From positions 1-64,000 of the forward strand of contig CAYRBD010000005.1 in the NCBI GenBank assembly GCA_964422465.1: a DNA stretch of 64,000 nucleotides. The letters are read 5' to 3'. The translations under genes and the position numbers were made by a program. The notes beneath the pieces were generated by a model. That model did no database searches, was not told where the DNA came from, and was given only the letters and a program-made list of their open reading frames with translations. Below, in pieces: positions 1-7,773 of the stretch. The number at the start of each line of letters is the position of its first letter. The first letter of the stretch is position 1. The DNA comes from FW021-bin31 sp964422465. Its GTDB lineage: Bacteria > Bacteroidota > Bacteroidia > Chitinophagales > Chitinophagaceae.

Positions 1-52
1 CTCGTACACACGCTTTCCAGGCGTGCCAATTAAGCCACTCTTGCACCTTTCC
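1..52 (-). tRNA. tRNA-Ser (anticodon GGA), 3' part cut off by the window edge
   Basis: Read on the minus strand from base 52, the sequence gives a 7-base acceptor strand GGAAAGG, then TG, a D-arm of serine type (CAAGAGTGG...), and a 5-bp anticodon stem around the loop CTGGAAA, so the anticodon GGA lies at 18-16 and reads UCC/UCU codons. The large variable arm, T-arm and acceptor 3' strand fall outside the window, so class II structure cannot be confirmed. The serine call rests on the anticodon and on the D-arm. Confidence 0.88.
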
Positions 53-63
53 TTAAAAGTAGG

Positions 64-71
64 CAAAGGTA
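64..71 (-). promoter_or_regulatory. -7 promoter box of tRNA-Ser
   Basis: TACCTTTG on the minus strand, a perfect match to the Bacteroidota -7 element TAnnTTTG, ending 11 bases before the tRNA 5' end. No TTTG is seen about 20 bases further upstream, so the -33 element is not defined. Confidence 0.6.
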
Positions 72-188
72 TATAAATGTACGCATTTCCTGAAATTTTA
101 CATTAGAATCTGATGAGCGAAAAGTCCTTACTTCGAGTTTATTGGGATTAAATCGTTATTTTTACTTCTTTCAGCAAATATTTAAATC

Positions 189-398
189 ATGGGCGCTAAA
201 TTCAAGGTAGGGGATCAGGTAAAATGGAATTCAGAGGCCGGAGAAGTTTCCGGAACCATCATTAAAATCCATACCAAAGACTTTGACTATAAAGGTCATA
301 CTCATCGGGCTTCAGAAAAAGAACCCCAGTATGAAATAAAAAGCAACAAGACGGATCACATAGCAGCCCATAAGGGGAGCACTCTTACTCCGATTTGA
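189..398 (+). CDS. HVA1/DUF2945 TUDOR-like small protein
   Basis: A 69-residue protein of the hypervirulence-associated (HVA1, DUF2945) family, a small SH3/TUDOR-like fold common in bacteria and fungi with no firmly established role. The family pattern is clear: KVGDQVKWNSEAG near residues 6-18, a G-T-I-I strand, a central KGHTHRAS segment, PQYEIKS, and the closing AAHKGSTL. It is full length for the family, soluble and charged. It stands alone, 49 bases before nadD, which has its own promoter, so a shared function is not implied. Confidence 0.82.
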   Translation: MGAKFKVGDQVKWNSEAGEVSGTIIKIHTKDFDYKGHTHRASEKEPQYEIKSNKTDHIAAHKGSTLTPI

Positions 399-435
399 GG
401 CAGAAGCCAGATTATTTTCTGCCCAAACAATTCAA

Positions 436-443
436 TACCTTTG
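436..443 (+). promoter_or_regulatory. -7 promoter box of nadD, 4 bases before the ATG
   Basis: TACCTTTG; only the four bases TCGC separate it from the nadD start codon. If transcription starts about 4 bases after the box, as in other Bacteroidota, the mRNA begins at the AUG itself. Confidence 0.65.
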
Positions 444-447
444 TCGC

Positions 448-1020
448 ATGAAAATAGGCTTGTATTTTGGTTCCTTTAATCCCATACACGTGGGCCATTT
501 AATTATTGCCAATCACATAGCTTATCATACTGATTGTGACCGGGTGTGGCTGGTGGTGAGTCCTCAAAATCCACTAAAACCATCTGGCTCTCTGCTGAAC
601 GAATATGATAGGTTATATCTCACTGAACTGGCCATCGGCAATGAACCGCGCCTGAAAGCCAGTAACATTGAATTTTCCTTAGCTCGTCCCTCTTATACCA
701 TTGATACTTTAACCTATCTTGATGAAAAGTACCCTGAGTATGAATTTGCTATTATCATGGGCAGCGACAGCCTGGAAAACCTGCACCGCTGGAAGAATTA
801 CCAAACGCTTCTGGAACGGTACTCCTTATATGTTTACAAGCGGCCGGGGCATGAGCCAAAAGTGCTGGCCAATGCACGCATAACGGTTTGCAATGCCCCC
901 TTACTGGATATCTCATCCAGCGCGATACGCAGGATGATCAAGAATGAAAAATCAGTGCGTTTTATGATACCGGAGCAAGCCTTTCAATACCTGATGGCTA
1001 ACCGGTATTACCAAACCTAA
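448..1020 (+). CDS. nadD: Nicotinate-nucleotide adenylyltransferase
   Basis: Transfers AMP from ATP to nicotinate mononucleotide to form deamido-NAD, the step before NAD synthetase in NAD biosynthesis; cytosolic. The 190 residues show the nucleotidylyltransferase signature GSFNPIHVGH at 8-17, the MGSDS segment near 104-108 and the C-terminal ISSSAIR motif at 155-161 that binds ATP phosphates. Length is normal. The ATG at 448 gives the canonical N-terminus MKIGLYFG. Its end overlaps by four bases the end of the convergent PerM-like gene. The -7 box just before the ATG suggests a leaderless transcript. Confidence 0.95.
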   Translation: MKIGLYFGSFNPIHVGHLIIANHIAYHTDCDRVWLVVSPQNPLKPSGSLLNEYDRLYLTELAIGNEPRLKASNIEFSLARPSYTIDTLTYLDEKYPEYEFAIIMGSDSLENLHRWKNYQTLLERYSLYVYKRPGHEPKVLANARITVCNAPLLDISSSAIRRMIKNEKSVRFMIPEQAFQYLMANRYYQT

Positions 1021-2072
1021 TCTTTTTTTTGCCTTATTTTTTTATAAACCTTTACCCGCTTGCGTTTCAGGTTGAACTCATCCCGGTATATGGTCAAAAG
1101 CAAAACAAACAGCGACAGCAACAGCGGTCCGAAGATCAGGCCAACAAATCCAAACAGACTAACCCCGATTAATACCCCAAAGACAGTAATCAACGGGTGT
1201 ACATCCGCAAATTTCTTTTGCCAGATGAACCGGAAAACATTATCTACGCTACCCACTATGGCAAGGCAATAAATAGCCAGCCCGATCCCTTCTCCTATGC
1301 TACCGGTTGCCAGCAAATAAATGACGACAGGAACCCACACTACTGCCGTACCAATTACCGGCACCATTCCCATAATGCCTGTAATAACCCCCCAAAAAAC
1401 CGGACTATCCACGCCGAATATCCAGTATCCCAGTATTGAAATGAGACCTTGTATTATCGCCAGCAGGGGGAAGCCTACTGCATTGGAGATGACCATTGCC
1501 TTTAGTTCTTCCCCAAGGCGGTCTGTATTTTCTTCCTTCAGCGGCATGTACTCATATAAGCCATCCTCCATATTCAAAGATTCTACCAGCATGAAATACA
1601 ACACAAAATACATAATAACAATGGTAGTCAGAACGCTAAAGGTTGATCCCAGTAGCTGAGGGAGAAAAGTGGTAAGAGCCTCCTGCGCTTTTTGCATGGA
1701 CTGAGCCGACAGCAAATCTATCTTGGTAAACTGCTTAATTTCCTCAATAACCTTTTTCAAACTATCAATAATAGCCCCCGAATGCTTGATCGCAAAGGTA
1801 ATCTTTTCCGTCATCATGTTACCGACCAGAAACATGGGTACAATCAAGACGATCATTGAAACCAGGATTAACAATAGTGCTACAATCCACCTTTTCCAGC
1901 CTTTTTTATAAACCAGAAAGATAACTGCCGGCCTCATGATAACATAAAGCGTCAGCGCCCCCAGTAAAGCCGGGATGAAAACAGACAATTTCCAAAACAA
2001 TACCCCACCGATTAGCAGGATAATGACGATAAAGAAAAATTGCTTAAGCCTGTCGTTATCAAAGTAACTCAT
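1017..2072 (-). CDS. AI-2E family (PerM-like) transporter
   Basis: A 351-residue polytopic membrane protein of the AI-2E exporter/PerM family, whose members have been linked to export of autoinducer 2 or to sodium/proton exchange; the substrate here is unknown. Hydrophobic segments appear in the usual pattern: two near the N-terminus (about 12-60), one at 60-85, a soluble stretch of about 60 residues, then clustered helices from about 145 to 330. The conserved region GILGYWIFGVDSPVFWG-type followed by VPVIG is present, and the C-terminus is a basic cytoplasmic tail. Single gene convergent with nadD. No substrate can be assigned from context. Confidence 0.85.
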   Translation of the reverse strand: MSYFDNDRLKQFFFIVIILLIGGVLFWKLSVFIPALLGALTLYVIMRPAVIFLVYKKGWKRWIVALLLILVSMIVLIVPMFLVGNMMTEKITFAIKHSGAIIDSLKKVIEEIKQFTKIDLLSAQSMQKAQEALTTFLPQLLGSTFSVLTTIVIMYFVLYFMLVESLNMEDGLYEYMPLKEENTDRLGEELKAMVISNAVGFPLLAIIQGLISILGYWIFGVDSPVFWGVITGIMGMVPVIGTAVVWVPVVIYLLATGSIGEGIGLAIYCLAIVGSVDNVFRFIWQKKFADVHPLITVFGVLIGVSLFGFVGLIFGPLLLSLFVLLLTIYRDEFNLKRKRVKVYKKIRQKKD

Positions 2073-2189
2073 ACGGCAATTTTAAAAATGGAATAAAATT
2101 TGATATTATATAGGTAACGATTTAAACTATTTGATTTTTTTGTTGTAAATTAAACAGTATTCTATTAATCCACCAATTAATTTTTTTGT

Positions 2190-2393
2190 ATGAGTAAGAC
2201 GTCAAAAGTAATAACAATATTTGCTCTTGGAGTTGCAGTAGGATGTTTTCTAAATTCTTCTAAAAGAGATAAATACCTTAGAGCAGTGCGTGATCAGATT
2301 CGAAAGTGGAGAAATAAGGGGGATTATTACGAGCAGGAACTGGCAAGGAGATATTATTTAAGCGATGATCCTATAGATGAAATTGGGAGATAA
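2190..2393 (+). CDS. Small single-pass membrane protein, YtxH-like
   Basis: 67 residues with one hydrophobic N-terminal segment (about 8-24) containing the small-residue pattern GVAVGCFL, followed by a basic, charged cytoplasmic tail. This architecture resembles YtxH-type envelope stress proteins, and a clear YtxH gene lies 650 bases away on the other strand, but the sequence match is weak. The ATG at 2190 follows an AT-rich leader with no obvious Shine-Dalgarno site. A strong stem-loop with a T-tract at 2423 ends its transcript, which supports its being a real gene. Confidence 0.6.
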   Translation: MSKTSKVITIFALGVAVGCFLNSSKRDKYLRAVRDQIRKWRNKGDYYEQELARRYYLSDDPIDEIGR

Positions 2394-2422
2394 TGGAAAC
2401 TCTCTTATTTTAATTCGGTTAG

Positions 2423-2454
2423 ATAACCTTCCCGCCTGAAGGTTATTTTTTTTT
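2423..2454 (+). terminator. Rho-independent terminator after the 67-residue gene
   Basis: A perfect 9-bp stem (ATAACCTTC / GAAGGTTAT) with a 6-base loop (CCGCCT), followed by nine Ts. It works for the plus strand only. The right arm and the T-tract overlap the last codons (a lysine run) and the stop of the convergent small gene. Confidence 0.85.
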
Positions 2455-2637
2455 CTTTCTTCTCCTTTTCAAATTCCCAAACAGGCTAATAAGACCAAAG
2501 GTCAGGACAGATGGAAGCGTGGTAGCTGTTAATCCATGGAAACTTCCTCTCAATTTATCCAATTCTACTTTTCGCTTCATGCGAATAATTTCCATTTCAT
2601 AATCCAAGTCCCGGTAGCTTTTTATTTTTTTCATCAT
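2443..2637 (-). CDS. Small basic protein downstream of holin-like gene
   Basis: 64 residues from the ATG at 2637. An in-frame TTG at 2658 would overlap the end of the upstream gene; the ATG is preferred because AAGGA stands about eight bases before it. The N-terminal half is charged and helical (RDLDYEMEIIRMKRKVELDKL), a short hydrophobic stretch follows (about residues 38-54), and the C-terminus is a run of arginines and lysines. Not recognised as a named family. It is the third gene of a minus-strand set with a YtxH protein and a holin-like protein, so it probably acts at the cytoplasmic membrane with them. Confidence 0.6.
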   Translation of the reverse strand: MMKKIKSYRDLDYEMEIIRMKRKVELDKLRGSFHGLTATTLPSVLTFGLISLFGNLKRRRKKKK

Positions 2638-2641
2638 CTTA

Positions 2642-2998
2642 TCAATCCTTTTTACCAAACATCTTAGAAGCCAGCATTTTTAGCATGGGCCGACGTACAA
2701 TCAGGACCCCGACGGCAACGGCTAAAATGAACAGCAGTAAATAAAACCCGCCGACAATGGCAAAGCCCCACGCAAAACTATCTATCCAGCGGCCGATAAA
2801 TACCGCCGCAGCAATAGAGAAGAAAAAAAGCGCTAAAAGAATGAGTACCACACATAACAATACTTTAAAAATAATGCTCGCGGCATTTACGATGTGCTTT
2901 AAAGCTTTAAGCTTGTAGTACTTAACATTACTTTCAGCATACGCTTTTAAGTGTTCAACAATTTCTTTTATATCGTTTATCAGTGAGTCAAAAGCCAT
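2642..2998 (-). CDS. Phage holin family (DUF1469) membrane protein
   Basis: 118 residues resembling the holin-X/DUF1469 family: an N-terminal amphipathic helix (IKEIVEHLKAYAESNVKYYKLKALK, residues 8-33, split by charge), then two membrane segments at about 39-67 and 75-100, and a short basic tail. The family name is historical; chromosomal members are thought to be envelope stress or membrane-shaping proteins, not lysis factors. There are no phage genes nearby. It lies 47 bases after the YtxH gene and just before the small basic gene, so the three are probably co-transcribed. Confidence 0.75.
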   Translation of the reverse strand: MAFDSLINDIKEIVEHLKAYAESNVKYYKLKALKHIVNAASIIFKVLLCVVLILLALFFFSIAAAVFIGRWIDSFAWGFAIVGGFYLLLFILAVAVGVLIVRRPMLKMLASKMFGKKD

Positions 2999-3045
2999 GT
3001 CGGGACAGGTTCAAAAATAAGACAGGAGGGGAAAAAACTCCCCAA

Positions 3046-3303
3046 TTAGCTGGCGGCCTTTTTCGCATTGGCAGCCGTTTGCTTAGCTACATGCTCCGCT
3101 TTCTCAGAGCCCTTTTTTATTTTTTCCATTACGTTATCCCTGGTTTCATTGAATTTCTGTCCAAACTTTTCAGCAGCATCGGTGGACCTGTCTTTCAGTT
3201 TCCCTCTAATTACTTCCCCTTTTTCAGGAGCAAATAAAATCCCTGCTGCTGCGCCAATAACCACTCCCGTAGCTATTGCCAATAACGTTTTCTGTGTACA
3301 CAT
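3046..3303 (-). CDS. YtxH domain-containing protein
   Basis: 85 residues. The N-terminus is a single membrane helix rich in small residues (LLAIATGVVIGAAAGILFAP, about 7-26), directly followed by the YtxH hallmark APEKGEVIRGKL and then an amphipathic, apolipoprotein-like helix with repeated charged and alanine residues to the C-terminus. YtxH proteins are small envelope proteins induced by general stress in Bacillus; their exact job is not known. It is the first gene of the minus-strand set with the holin-like gene and has its own promoter box at 3337-3344. Confidence 0.85.
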   Translation of the reverse strand: MCTQKTLLAIATGVVIGAAAGILFAPEKGEVIRGKLKDRSTDAAEKFGQKFNETRDNVMEKIKKGSEKAEHVAKQTAANAKKAAS

Positions 3304-3336
3304 ACCATTAAATTTTTTTCGTTAAAAAACTAATTA

Positions 3337-3344
3337 CAAAGTTA
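3337..3344 (-). promoter_or_regulatory. -7 promoter box of the YtxH gene set
   Basis: TAACTTTG on the minus strand, ending 33 bases before the YtxH ATG. No convincing -33 TTTG is present. The rest of 3304-3473 is AT-rich and holds nothing else I can recognise. Confidence 0.5.
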
Positions 3345-3473
3345 CAATAATTACTTTACCTAACACCATAAACCAGGCCAAAAAGAGATCAAATATGTTC
3401 TTTTTTATTATTTTATCTGAAAACAAGGATGTTTTAACGAACCATTAACGGGAAAGCCTATTCTATGTTTTCT

Positions 3474-4499
3474 CTATCCCCAGACTTTGGTGCCTTCGGT
3501 ACAGTTGGCGCAGATGTCAATATTTTTTCTGCCATGAAGGATTTGCGACCGAAACTGATGATATTTCTTATCCTGCCAGATTTCTCTGAAAGATTTTTCT
3601 TTCAGGTCTCCCATCTTGTGAATGGCATCTTTATCAAAACAGCAGGGAACCACCAGACCATCCCAGGTCACCACCGGATCATGCCACAGGCGCCAGCAAT
3701 GATTGGCCATTTTATTTTTAACGGCATAAGAACCATCTTCCTTTTTGCGATAACGTGAAAATTTATCCAATGTGGGGATAAGCGGGTTTCCGTTCTTATA
3801 ATTATAAACCTGAGCCGTCTTAAAACGCACTTGATCCACACCAATTTCATCGGCCAATTTCTTCACTTCCTCAATCTGATGTTCGTTGGGTTTCACTACC
3901 AGAAACTGGAAAAATACGAAAGGGGTTTGGGATTTCAACTTTCTTTTCCATTTCACAATGTTTCTGGCGCCTGCCAACACCTTATCCAGGCGTCCTCCCC
4001 TGCGATACTGCTGGTAAACGTCCTGGGTAGTACCGTCAATAGAGATGATCAACCGGTCCAGGCCGCTTTCGATTGTCTTTTTCGCTTTTTCATCTGTTAA
4101 AAAATGGGCGTTCGTGGAAGTTGCCGTATAAATTCCCTTATCGGAGGCATATTTCACCATGTCCAGAAAATTAGGATTCAGGTAGGGCTCCCCCTGGAAA
4201 TAAAAAATGAGATACACCAGGTCCCGGGCCATTTCATCTATGGTCTTTTGGAAAAAAGACTGGTCCAGCATACCCTTTGGCCGGGTGAACGCCCGCAACC
4301 CACTCGGGCATTCAGGACAGCGAAGGTTACAAGAAGTTGTGGGTTCAAAAGACATGGAAATAGGGTAACCCCACTGGACGGGCTTATGGATCCACTTGCT
4401 GTAATAATAGCTGCTCAATACTTTCGCCGCATTCCATCCTCGTCTCAAGGTCATTTTTGATAAAAAATTGAGACTATCCTGCAAATTAAAATTGTTCAT
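3474..4499 (-). CDS. Radical SAM/SPASM domain enzyme, substrate unknown
   Basis: 341 residues. The radical SAM 4Fe-4S site is C57-x3-C61-x2-C64 (SCNLRCPEC), followed by GEPYLNP-type motif 2 (FQGEPYLNP) and the TNA segment at STNAHFL. The C-terminus has a SPASM region with VVPCCFDKD, the GDLKEKSFREIW signature and a final CANC pair that would bind auxiliary clusters. SPASM enzymes modify peptides or proteins, or act on small substrates such as in cofactor assembly. No precursor peptide gene is visible beside it and both neighbours are unrelated, so the substrate cannot be named. Confidence 0.88.
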   Translation of the reverse strand: MNNFNLQDSLNFLSKMTLRRGWNAAKVLSSYYYSKWIHKPVQWGYPISMSFEPTTSCNLRCPECPSGLRAFTRPKGMLDQSFFQKTIDEMARDLVYLIFYFQGEPYLNPNFLDMVKYASDKGIYTATSTNAHFLTDEKAKKTIESGLDRLIISIDGTTQDVYQQYRRGGRLDKVLAGARNIVKWKRKLKSQTPFVFFQFLVVKPNEHQIEEVKKLADEIGVDQVRFKTAQVYNYKNGNPLIPTLDKFSRYRKKEDGSYAVKNKMANHCWRLWHDPVVTWDGLVVPCCFDKDAIHKMGDLKEKSFREIWQDKKYHQFRSQILHGRKNIDICANCTEGTKVWG

Positions 4500-4600
4500 A
4501 CTTGATTACGGGTATTATAGATTTATATTCCCTATCCTGCAAGGTACATAATAATCAATTAATGCCCCGACAATGAGAAAGTTTGAGAAAAAAATACGAA

Positions 4601-4633
4601 ATTTGAAAAATCCATTAACGATTGAATACTTTG
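4601..4633 (+). promoter_or_regulatory. Promoter of the small membrane gene and rmuC
   Basis: A -33 TTTG at 4601-4604 and a -7 element whose TTTG (4630-4633) ends exactly four bases before the ATG at 4638. The TA of the box is shifted by one base (ATACTTTG), so the match is imperfect. Confidence 0.4.
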
Positions 4634-4637
4634 TGTC

Positions 4638-4880
4638 ATGGCTGATTCTGATAACTGGACGGATAAAGAGGTCATTCTAGCGTTTACACGCATGTTGAGA
4701 ACCATTATTATGTGGGTGCCCTGGCTGATCATCACCCTGTACTTTGCGGTAGCTAAAGACCTGATTTTTTTTGACAGACCGGAAATACCGGCCTGGATGC
4801 ACATCTTGTTTTTTGCTTGGCTGGTTATCACGCTACCACTGATCGTATGGCTTACCCTGAAAAAAATATGGAAGATGTAA
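4638..4880 (+). CDS. Small two-helix membrane protein upstream of rmuC
   Basis: 80 residues with two predicted membrane helices (about 20-38 and 53-73) joined by a short polar loop, and charged ends. I do not recognise the family. It ends 10 bases before the rmuC start, so the two form one transcript. RmuC itself begins with a membrane anchor, so this protein may sit beside it in the membrane; that is inference from position only. Confidence 0.65.
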   Translation: MADSDNWTDKEVILAFTRMLRTIIMWVPWLIITLYFAVAKDLIFFDRPEIPAWMHILFFAWLVITLPLIVWLTLKKIWKM

Positions 4881-4890
4881 TTTCATTCAC

Positions 4891-6159
4891 ATGTTTCTTT
4901 ATCTGTCTTGTATTCTTTTTTTATCCTCTTTACTGTTCTTATACCTGTTTTCAAGGGAAAAACAACGCAATGGCTCCCTTAAGCAACGTTTGGAAGAGGA
5001 AAAAGAGCAAACTGCCGGGCAACTGTCACAGTTGAGCGAAGAAAGGAATACCTTCCTGGAAGAGAAGATTGCCTTGGGAAACCAACTGACAGAACAAAAG
5101 ACCATAAACAACGCCTTACAAAAACAACTGGCAGAACAGATCGAATACCAGAAACAACTGGCTGCAGAAAACCGGCTGCAATTTGAACAGTTATCCAATA
5201 AATTGCTGAACGAAAAAGCTGAAAAATTTACCCGTCAGAACCAGCAAAACCTGGATCAGCTTCTGAAGCCCCTTCAGCAACGAATCAGGGAATTTGAGAA
5301 AAAAGTTGAGGACACCTACCAGCGGGAATCCAACGAACGATTTAGCCTGCAAAAAGAATTGAAACGAACTTTTGAGCTAAACCAAACCCTCTCAGAGCAG
5401 GCTAATAATCTCACCAGCGCGTTAAAGGCAGATAGTAAAAAGCAGGGAAACTGGGGAGAATTTATCTTAGAAAAGATACTGGAATCGGCCGGATTACAGG
5501 AGAATGTACATTATAGGAAACAAGTCTCCATTTATAGTGAAGCAGGAAAAATCCTAAGGCCGGATGTAGTCCTGGAATTACCGGAACATAAAAATATAAT
5601 TATAGATGCCAAAGTCTCACTAACGGCTTACGAACGATATTTTAATGCAGCTGCCGGACGAGAACAACAAGAAGCCCTGCGGGACCATATCCGTTCTATA
5701 AAGGGCCATATTGATGAACTGGGAAGAAAAAAATACGAACGTCTTTTAGCTCAATCTCCCGATTTTGTCCTGATGTTTATCCCGATAGAACCGGCTTACA
5801 GCCTGGCCTTAATGACCGAACCGGGACTGTATGACAACGCTTTTCATAAAAAAGTGATCCTGGTAAGTACTTCCTCTTTACTGGCTACTCTCCGGATCAT
5901 TGAATCAATCTGGCGGCTGGAAAAGCAAAATAAAAATGCTCATCAGATCATTGAGGAAGGGAACAAACTATATGAAAAGTTGGTGGGCTTTGTAGAAGAC
6001 ATGAACGCAATAGGGCAAAAACTGACAGGGGCGCAAAATACTTATGAGCTGGCTATGAACAAACTGGCTACGGGAAAGGGAAACCTGATCAGAAGAGCAA
6101 AAAAGATGAAAGAACTCGGTCTTAATCCGTCAAAAGAATTGCCAGAAAATAATTCTTAA
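4891..6159 (+). CDS. rmuC: DNA recombination protein RmuC
   Basis: 422 residues. RmuC proteins limit recombination between inverted repeats in E. coli and have a restriction-endonuclease-like fold; the biochemical activity is still not settled. The sequence shows an N-terminal membrane anchor (about 1-20), a long glutamine/glutamate-rich coiled coil (about 24-180) and the RmuC core from about 180, including QGNWGEFILEKILESAG, the catalytic-like RPDVVLELPEHKNIIIDAKVSL region and FVLMFIPIEPAYSLAL. The DAK motif matches a PD-(D/E)xK active site. Length is in the family range. Co-transcribed with the small gene before it. Confidence 0.92.
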   Translation: MFLYLSCILFLSSLLFLYLFSREKQRNGSLKQRLEEEKEQTAGQLSQLSEERNTFLEEKIALGNQLTEQKTINNALQKQLAEQIEYQKQLAAENRLQFEQLSNKLLNEKAEKFTRQNQQNLDQLLKPLQQRIREFEKKVEDTYQRESNERFSLQKELKRTFELNQTLSEQANNLTSALKADSKKQGNWGEFILEKILESAGLQENVHYRKQVSIYSEAGKILRPDVVLELPEHKNIIIDAKVSLTAYERYFNAAAGREQQEALRDHIRSIKGHIDELGRKKYERLLAQSPDFVLMFIPIEPAYSLALMTEPGLYDNAFHKKVILVSTSSLLATLRIIESIWRLEKQNKNAHQIIEEGNKLYEKLVGFVEDMNAIGQKLTGAQNTYELAMNKLATGKGNLIRRAKKMKELGLNPSKELPENNS

Positions 6160-6166
6160 TTTTGTG

Positions 6167-6174
6167 TAGTTTTG
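6167..6174 (+). promoter_or_regulatory. -7 promoter box of the restriction-modification operon
   Basis: TAGTTTTG, ending 19 bases before the methyltransferase ATG and starting 7 bases after the rmuC stop. No controller (C-box) repeats are seen around it. Confidence 0.5.
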
Positions 6175-6193
6175 TTATACAACCAAGAATAAA

Positions 6194-7162
6194 ATGAAAG
6201 CAGAAGAACCCTTATTCGACTTCATAAACCCCCAAACCGACTACGTGGTGAAGAATGGCGATTGTTTAAACATCCTAAAAAGATTGAAAGACGGTAAGTT
6301 TGACCTGATCCTGACCTCTCCCCCATATAATATTGGAAAATCATATGAAACAAAGACAAGTATTGAAAAATATCTTGAAACACAGGAAGAAATAATAAAG
6401 GAACTTGTACGAACCCTGTCAGACAAGGGAAACCTCTGTTGGCAGGTTGGAAATTATGTTGATAACGGCGAAGTATTCCCACTTGATATTTTTTATTACC
6501 AAATTTTCAAAAAATACGGCCTCAAACTCCGAAATAGGATTATTTGGCACTTTGGGCACGGGCTGCACGCGAGTAAACGATTTAGCGGACGCTACGAAAC
6601 TATTTTATGGTTTAGCAAATCAGAGGACTATATTTTTAACCTTGATAAGGTTAGAGTTCCTTCTAAATATCCAGGGAAACGGCATTTTAAAGGGCCTAAA
6701 AAAGGACAGTTATCGGGCAACCCTTTGGGAAAGAATCCAAGCGATATCTGGGAAATTATAGAACAAGATTGGGATAGAGCAATGTGGAACATCCCCAACG
6801 TGAAATCAAATCATCCAGAAAAAACCAGTCATCCCTGTCAATTTCCAATAGAATTGGTTGAACGTTGTGTTCTGGCCCTGACTAATGAAAGCAGCTATGT
6901 CCTTGACCCTTTTGCCGGGGTAGGTTCTACTGTTATCGGGGCTATTAAGAATAATCGAAATGCAATTGGAATTGAAAAAGAAAAGAAGTACTGTATTCTT
7001 GCAAATGAGCGAATCAGGGACTTGAAGGAAGGACGTTTAAAAATCAGACCTATTAACAAACCCATACATAAACCGGCAAAAAAAGACAAAGTGGCTCAAA
7101 TACCGAAAGAATGGAAAGAACTCGAATTGTTTAATAATAATGAACTAAACAAGCATCAATGA
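6194..7162 (+). CDS. Type II DNA methyltransferase, beta class, partner of BglII-like nuclease
   Basis: 322 residues. Motif order is that of beta-class amino-methyltransferases: the catalytic motif IV TSPPYNIG at 41-48 comes first and the S-adenosylmethionine motif I DPFAGVGST at 238-246 comes late. The SPPY form is common in N4-cytosine enzymes, although N6-adenine activity cannot be excluded. It overlaps the next gene by four bases (ATGA), the classical layout of a restriction-modification pair in which the methyltransferase is made first. Its role is to protect the host at the sites the nuclease cuts. Base composition is more AT-rich than rmuC and dnaG, which points to acquisition. Confidence 0.9.
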   Translation: MKAEEPLFDFINPQTDYVVKNGDCLNILKRLKDGKFDLILTSPPYNIGKSYETKTSIEKYLETQEEIIKELVRTLSDKGNLCWQVGNYVDNGEVFPLDIFYYQIFKKYGLKLRNRIIWHFGHGLHASKRFSGRYETILWFSKSEDYIFNLDKVRVPSKYPGKRHFKGPKKGQLSGNPLGKNPSDIWEIIEQDWDRAMWNIPNVKSNHPEKTSHPCQFPIELVERCVLALTNESSYVLDPFAGVGSTVIGAIKNNRNAIGIEKEKKYCILANERIRDLKEGRLKIRPINKPIHKPAKKDKVAQIPKEWKELELFNNNELNKHQ

Positions 7163-7773
7163 AGATTGCCCAAAAGTATTCCCATTTAAATGGGGAGGAA
7201 TATCTTATCGTTCATCACGAAAAATTATACAAAGAAATAAAACAGGTAGTGGAAAGTATTGATGCTGATTTGTTCAGAACAAAAATAAGCAGGGAGAAAA
7301 AGAAAAATGGGGAAAAACTCTTGTCACCTATTGATTTAAACCACGCTTTTGAAGAGGCGTTCGATAAATACCAGTGGGCGGAAAGCAGGTATAGCTACTA
7401 CATAACCCTCAATAGAGCGTTAATGGAAAAGAGTGTCTTGATGTCAGCAAAAGATCAAAAGAAGTTTCTCATTGCCAATGGAGAGAAAGAACCAATTTAT
7501 AGTTACAATCAAACTGATTTTGTTAAAGAAAAAATCGCGGTTGAAATTCAATTTGGTAAATACGCGTTTGTCGCATTTGACTTGTTTGTAAAACACATGT
7601 TGTTTTATTCCGGTGGGGTGATAAATCTTGGTATTGAAATTCTTCCGACAAAGAAAATGCAAGCACAAATGAGTAGTGGCGTGGCTTATTATGAAGGAGA
7701 AGTATATAATGTAATGAGACAAGGGAGAAATAGCCCTCCGGTTCCATTGTTGATTTTAGGCATAGAACCATAG
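7159..7773 (+). CDS. BglII/BstYI-family type II restriction endonuclease
   Basis: 204 residues, close to BstYI and BglII in size. The decisive feature is the active site: D120, E129 and Q131 (D-x8-E-x-Q, in TDFVKEKIAVEIQFGK) reproduce the D84/E93/Q95 spacing of BglII, where glutamine replaces the usual lysine of PD-(D/E)xK enzymes. This is followed by the conserved YAFVAFDLFVKH block. Known members cut AGATCT or RGATCY, so a GATC-centred site is expected; this is inference. Start overlaps the methyltransferase stop. The 160 bases between it and dnaG hold no recognisable element. Confidence 0.88.
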   Translation: MKIAQKYSHLNGEEYLIVHHEKLYKEIKQVVESIDADLFRTKISREKKKNGEKLLSPIDLNHAFEEAFDKYQWAESRYSYYITLNRALMEKSVLMSAKDQKKFLIANGEKEPIYSYNQTDFVKEKIAVEIQFGKYAFVAFDLFVKHMLFYSGGVINLGIEILPTKKMQAQMSSGVAYYEGEVYNVMRQGRNSPPVPLLILGIEP

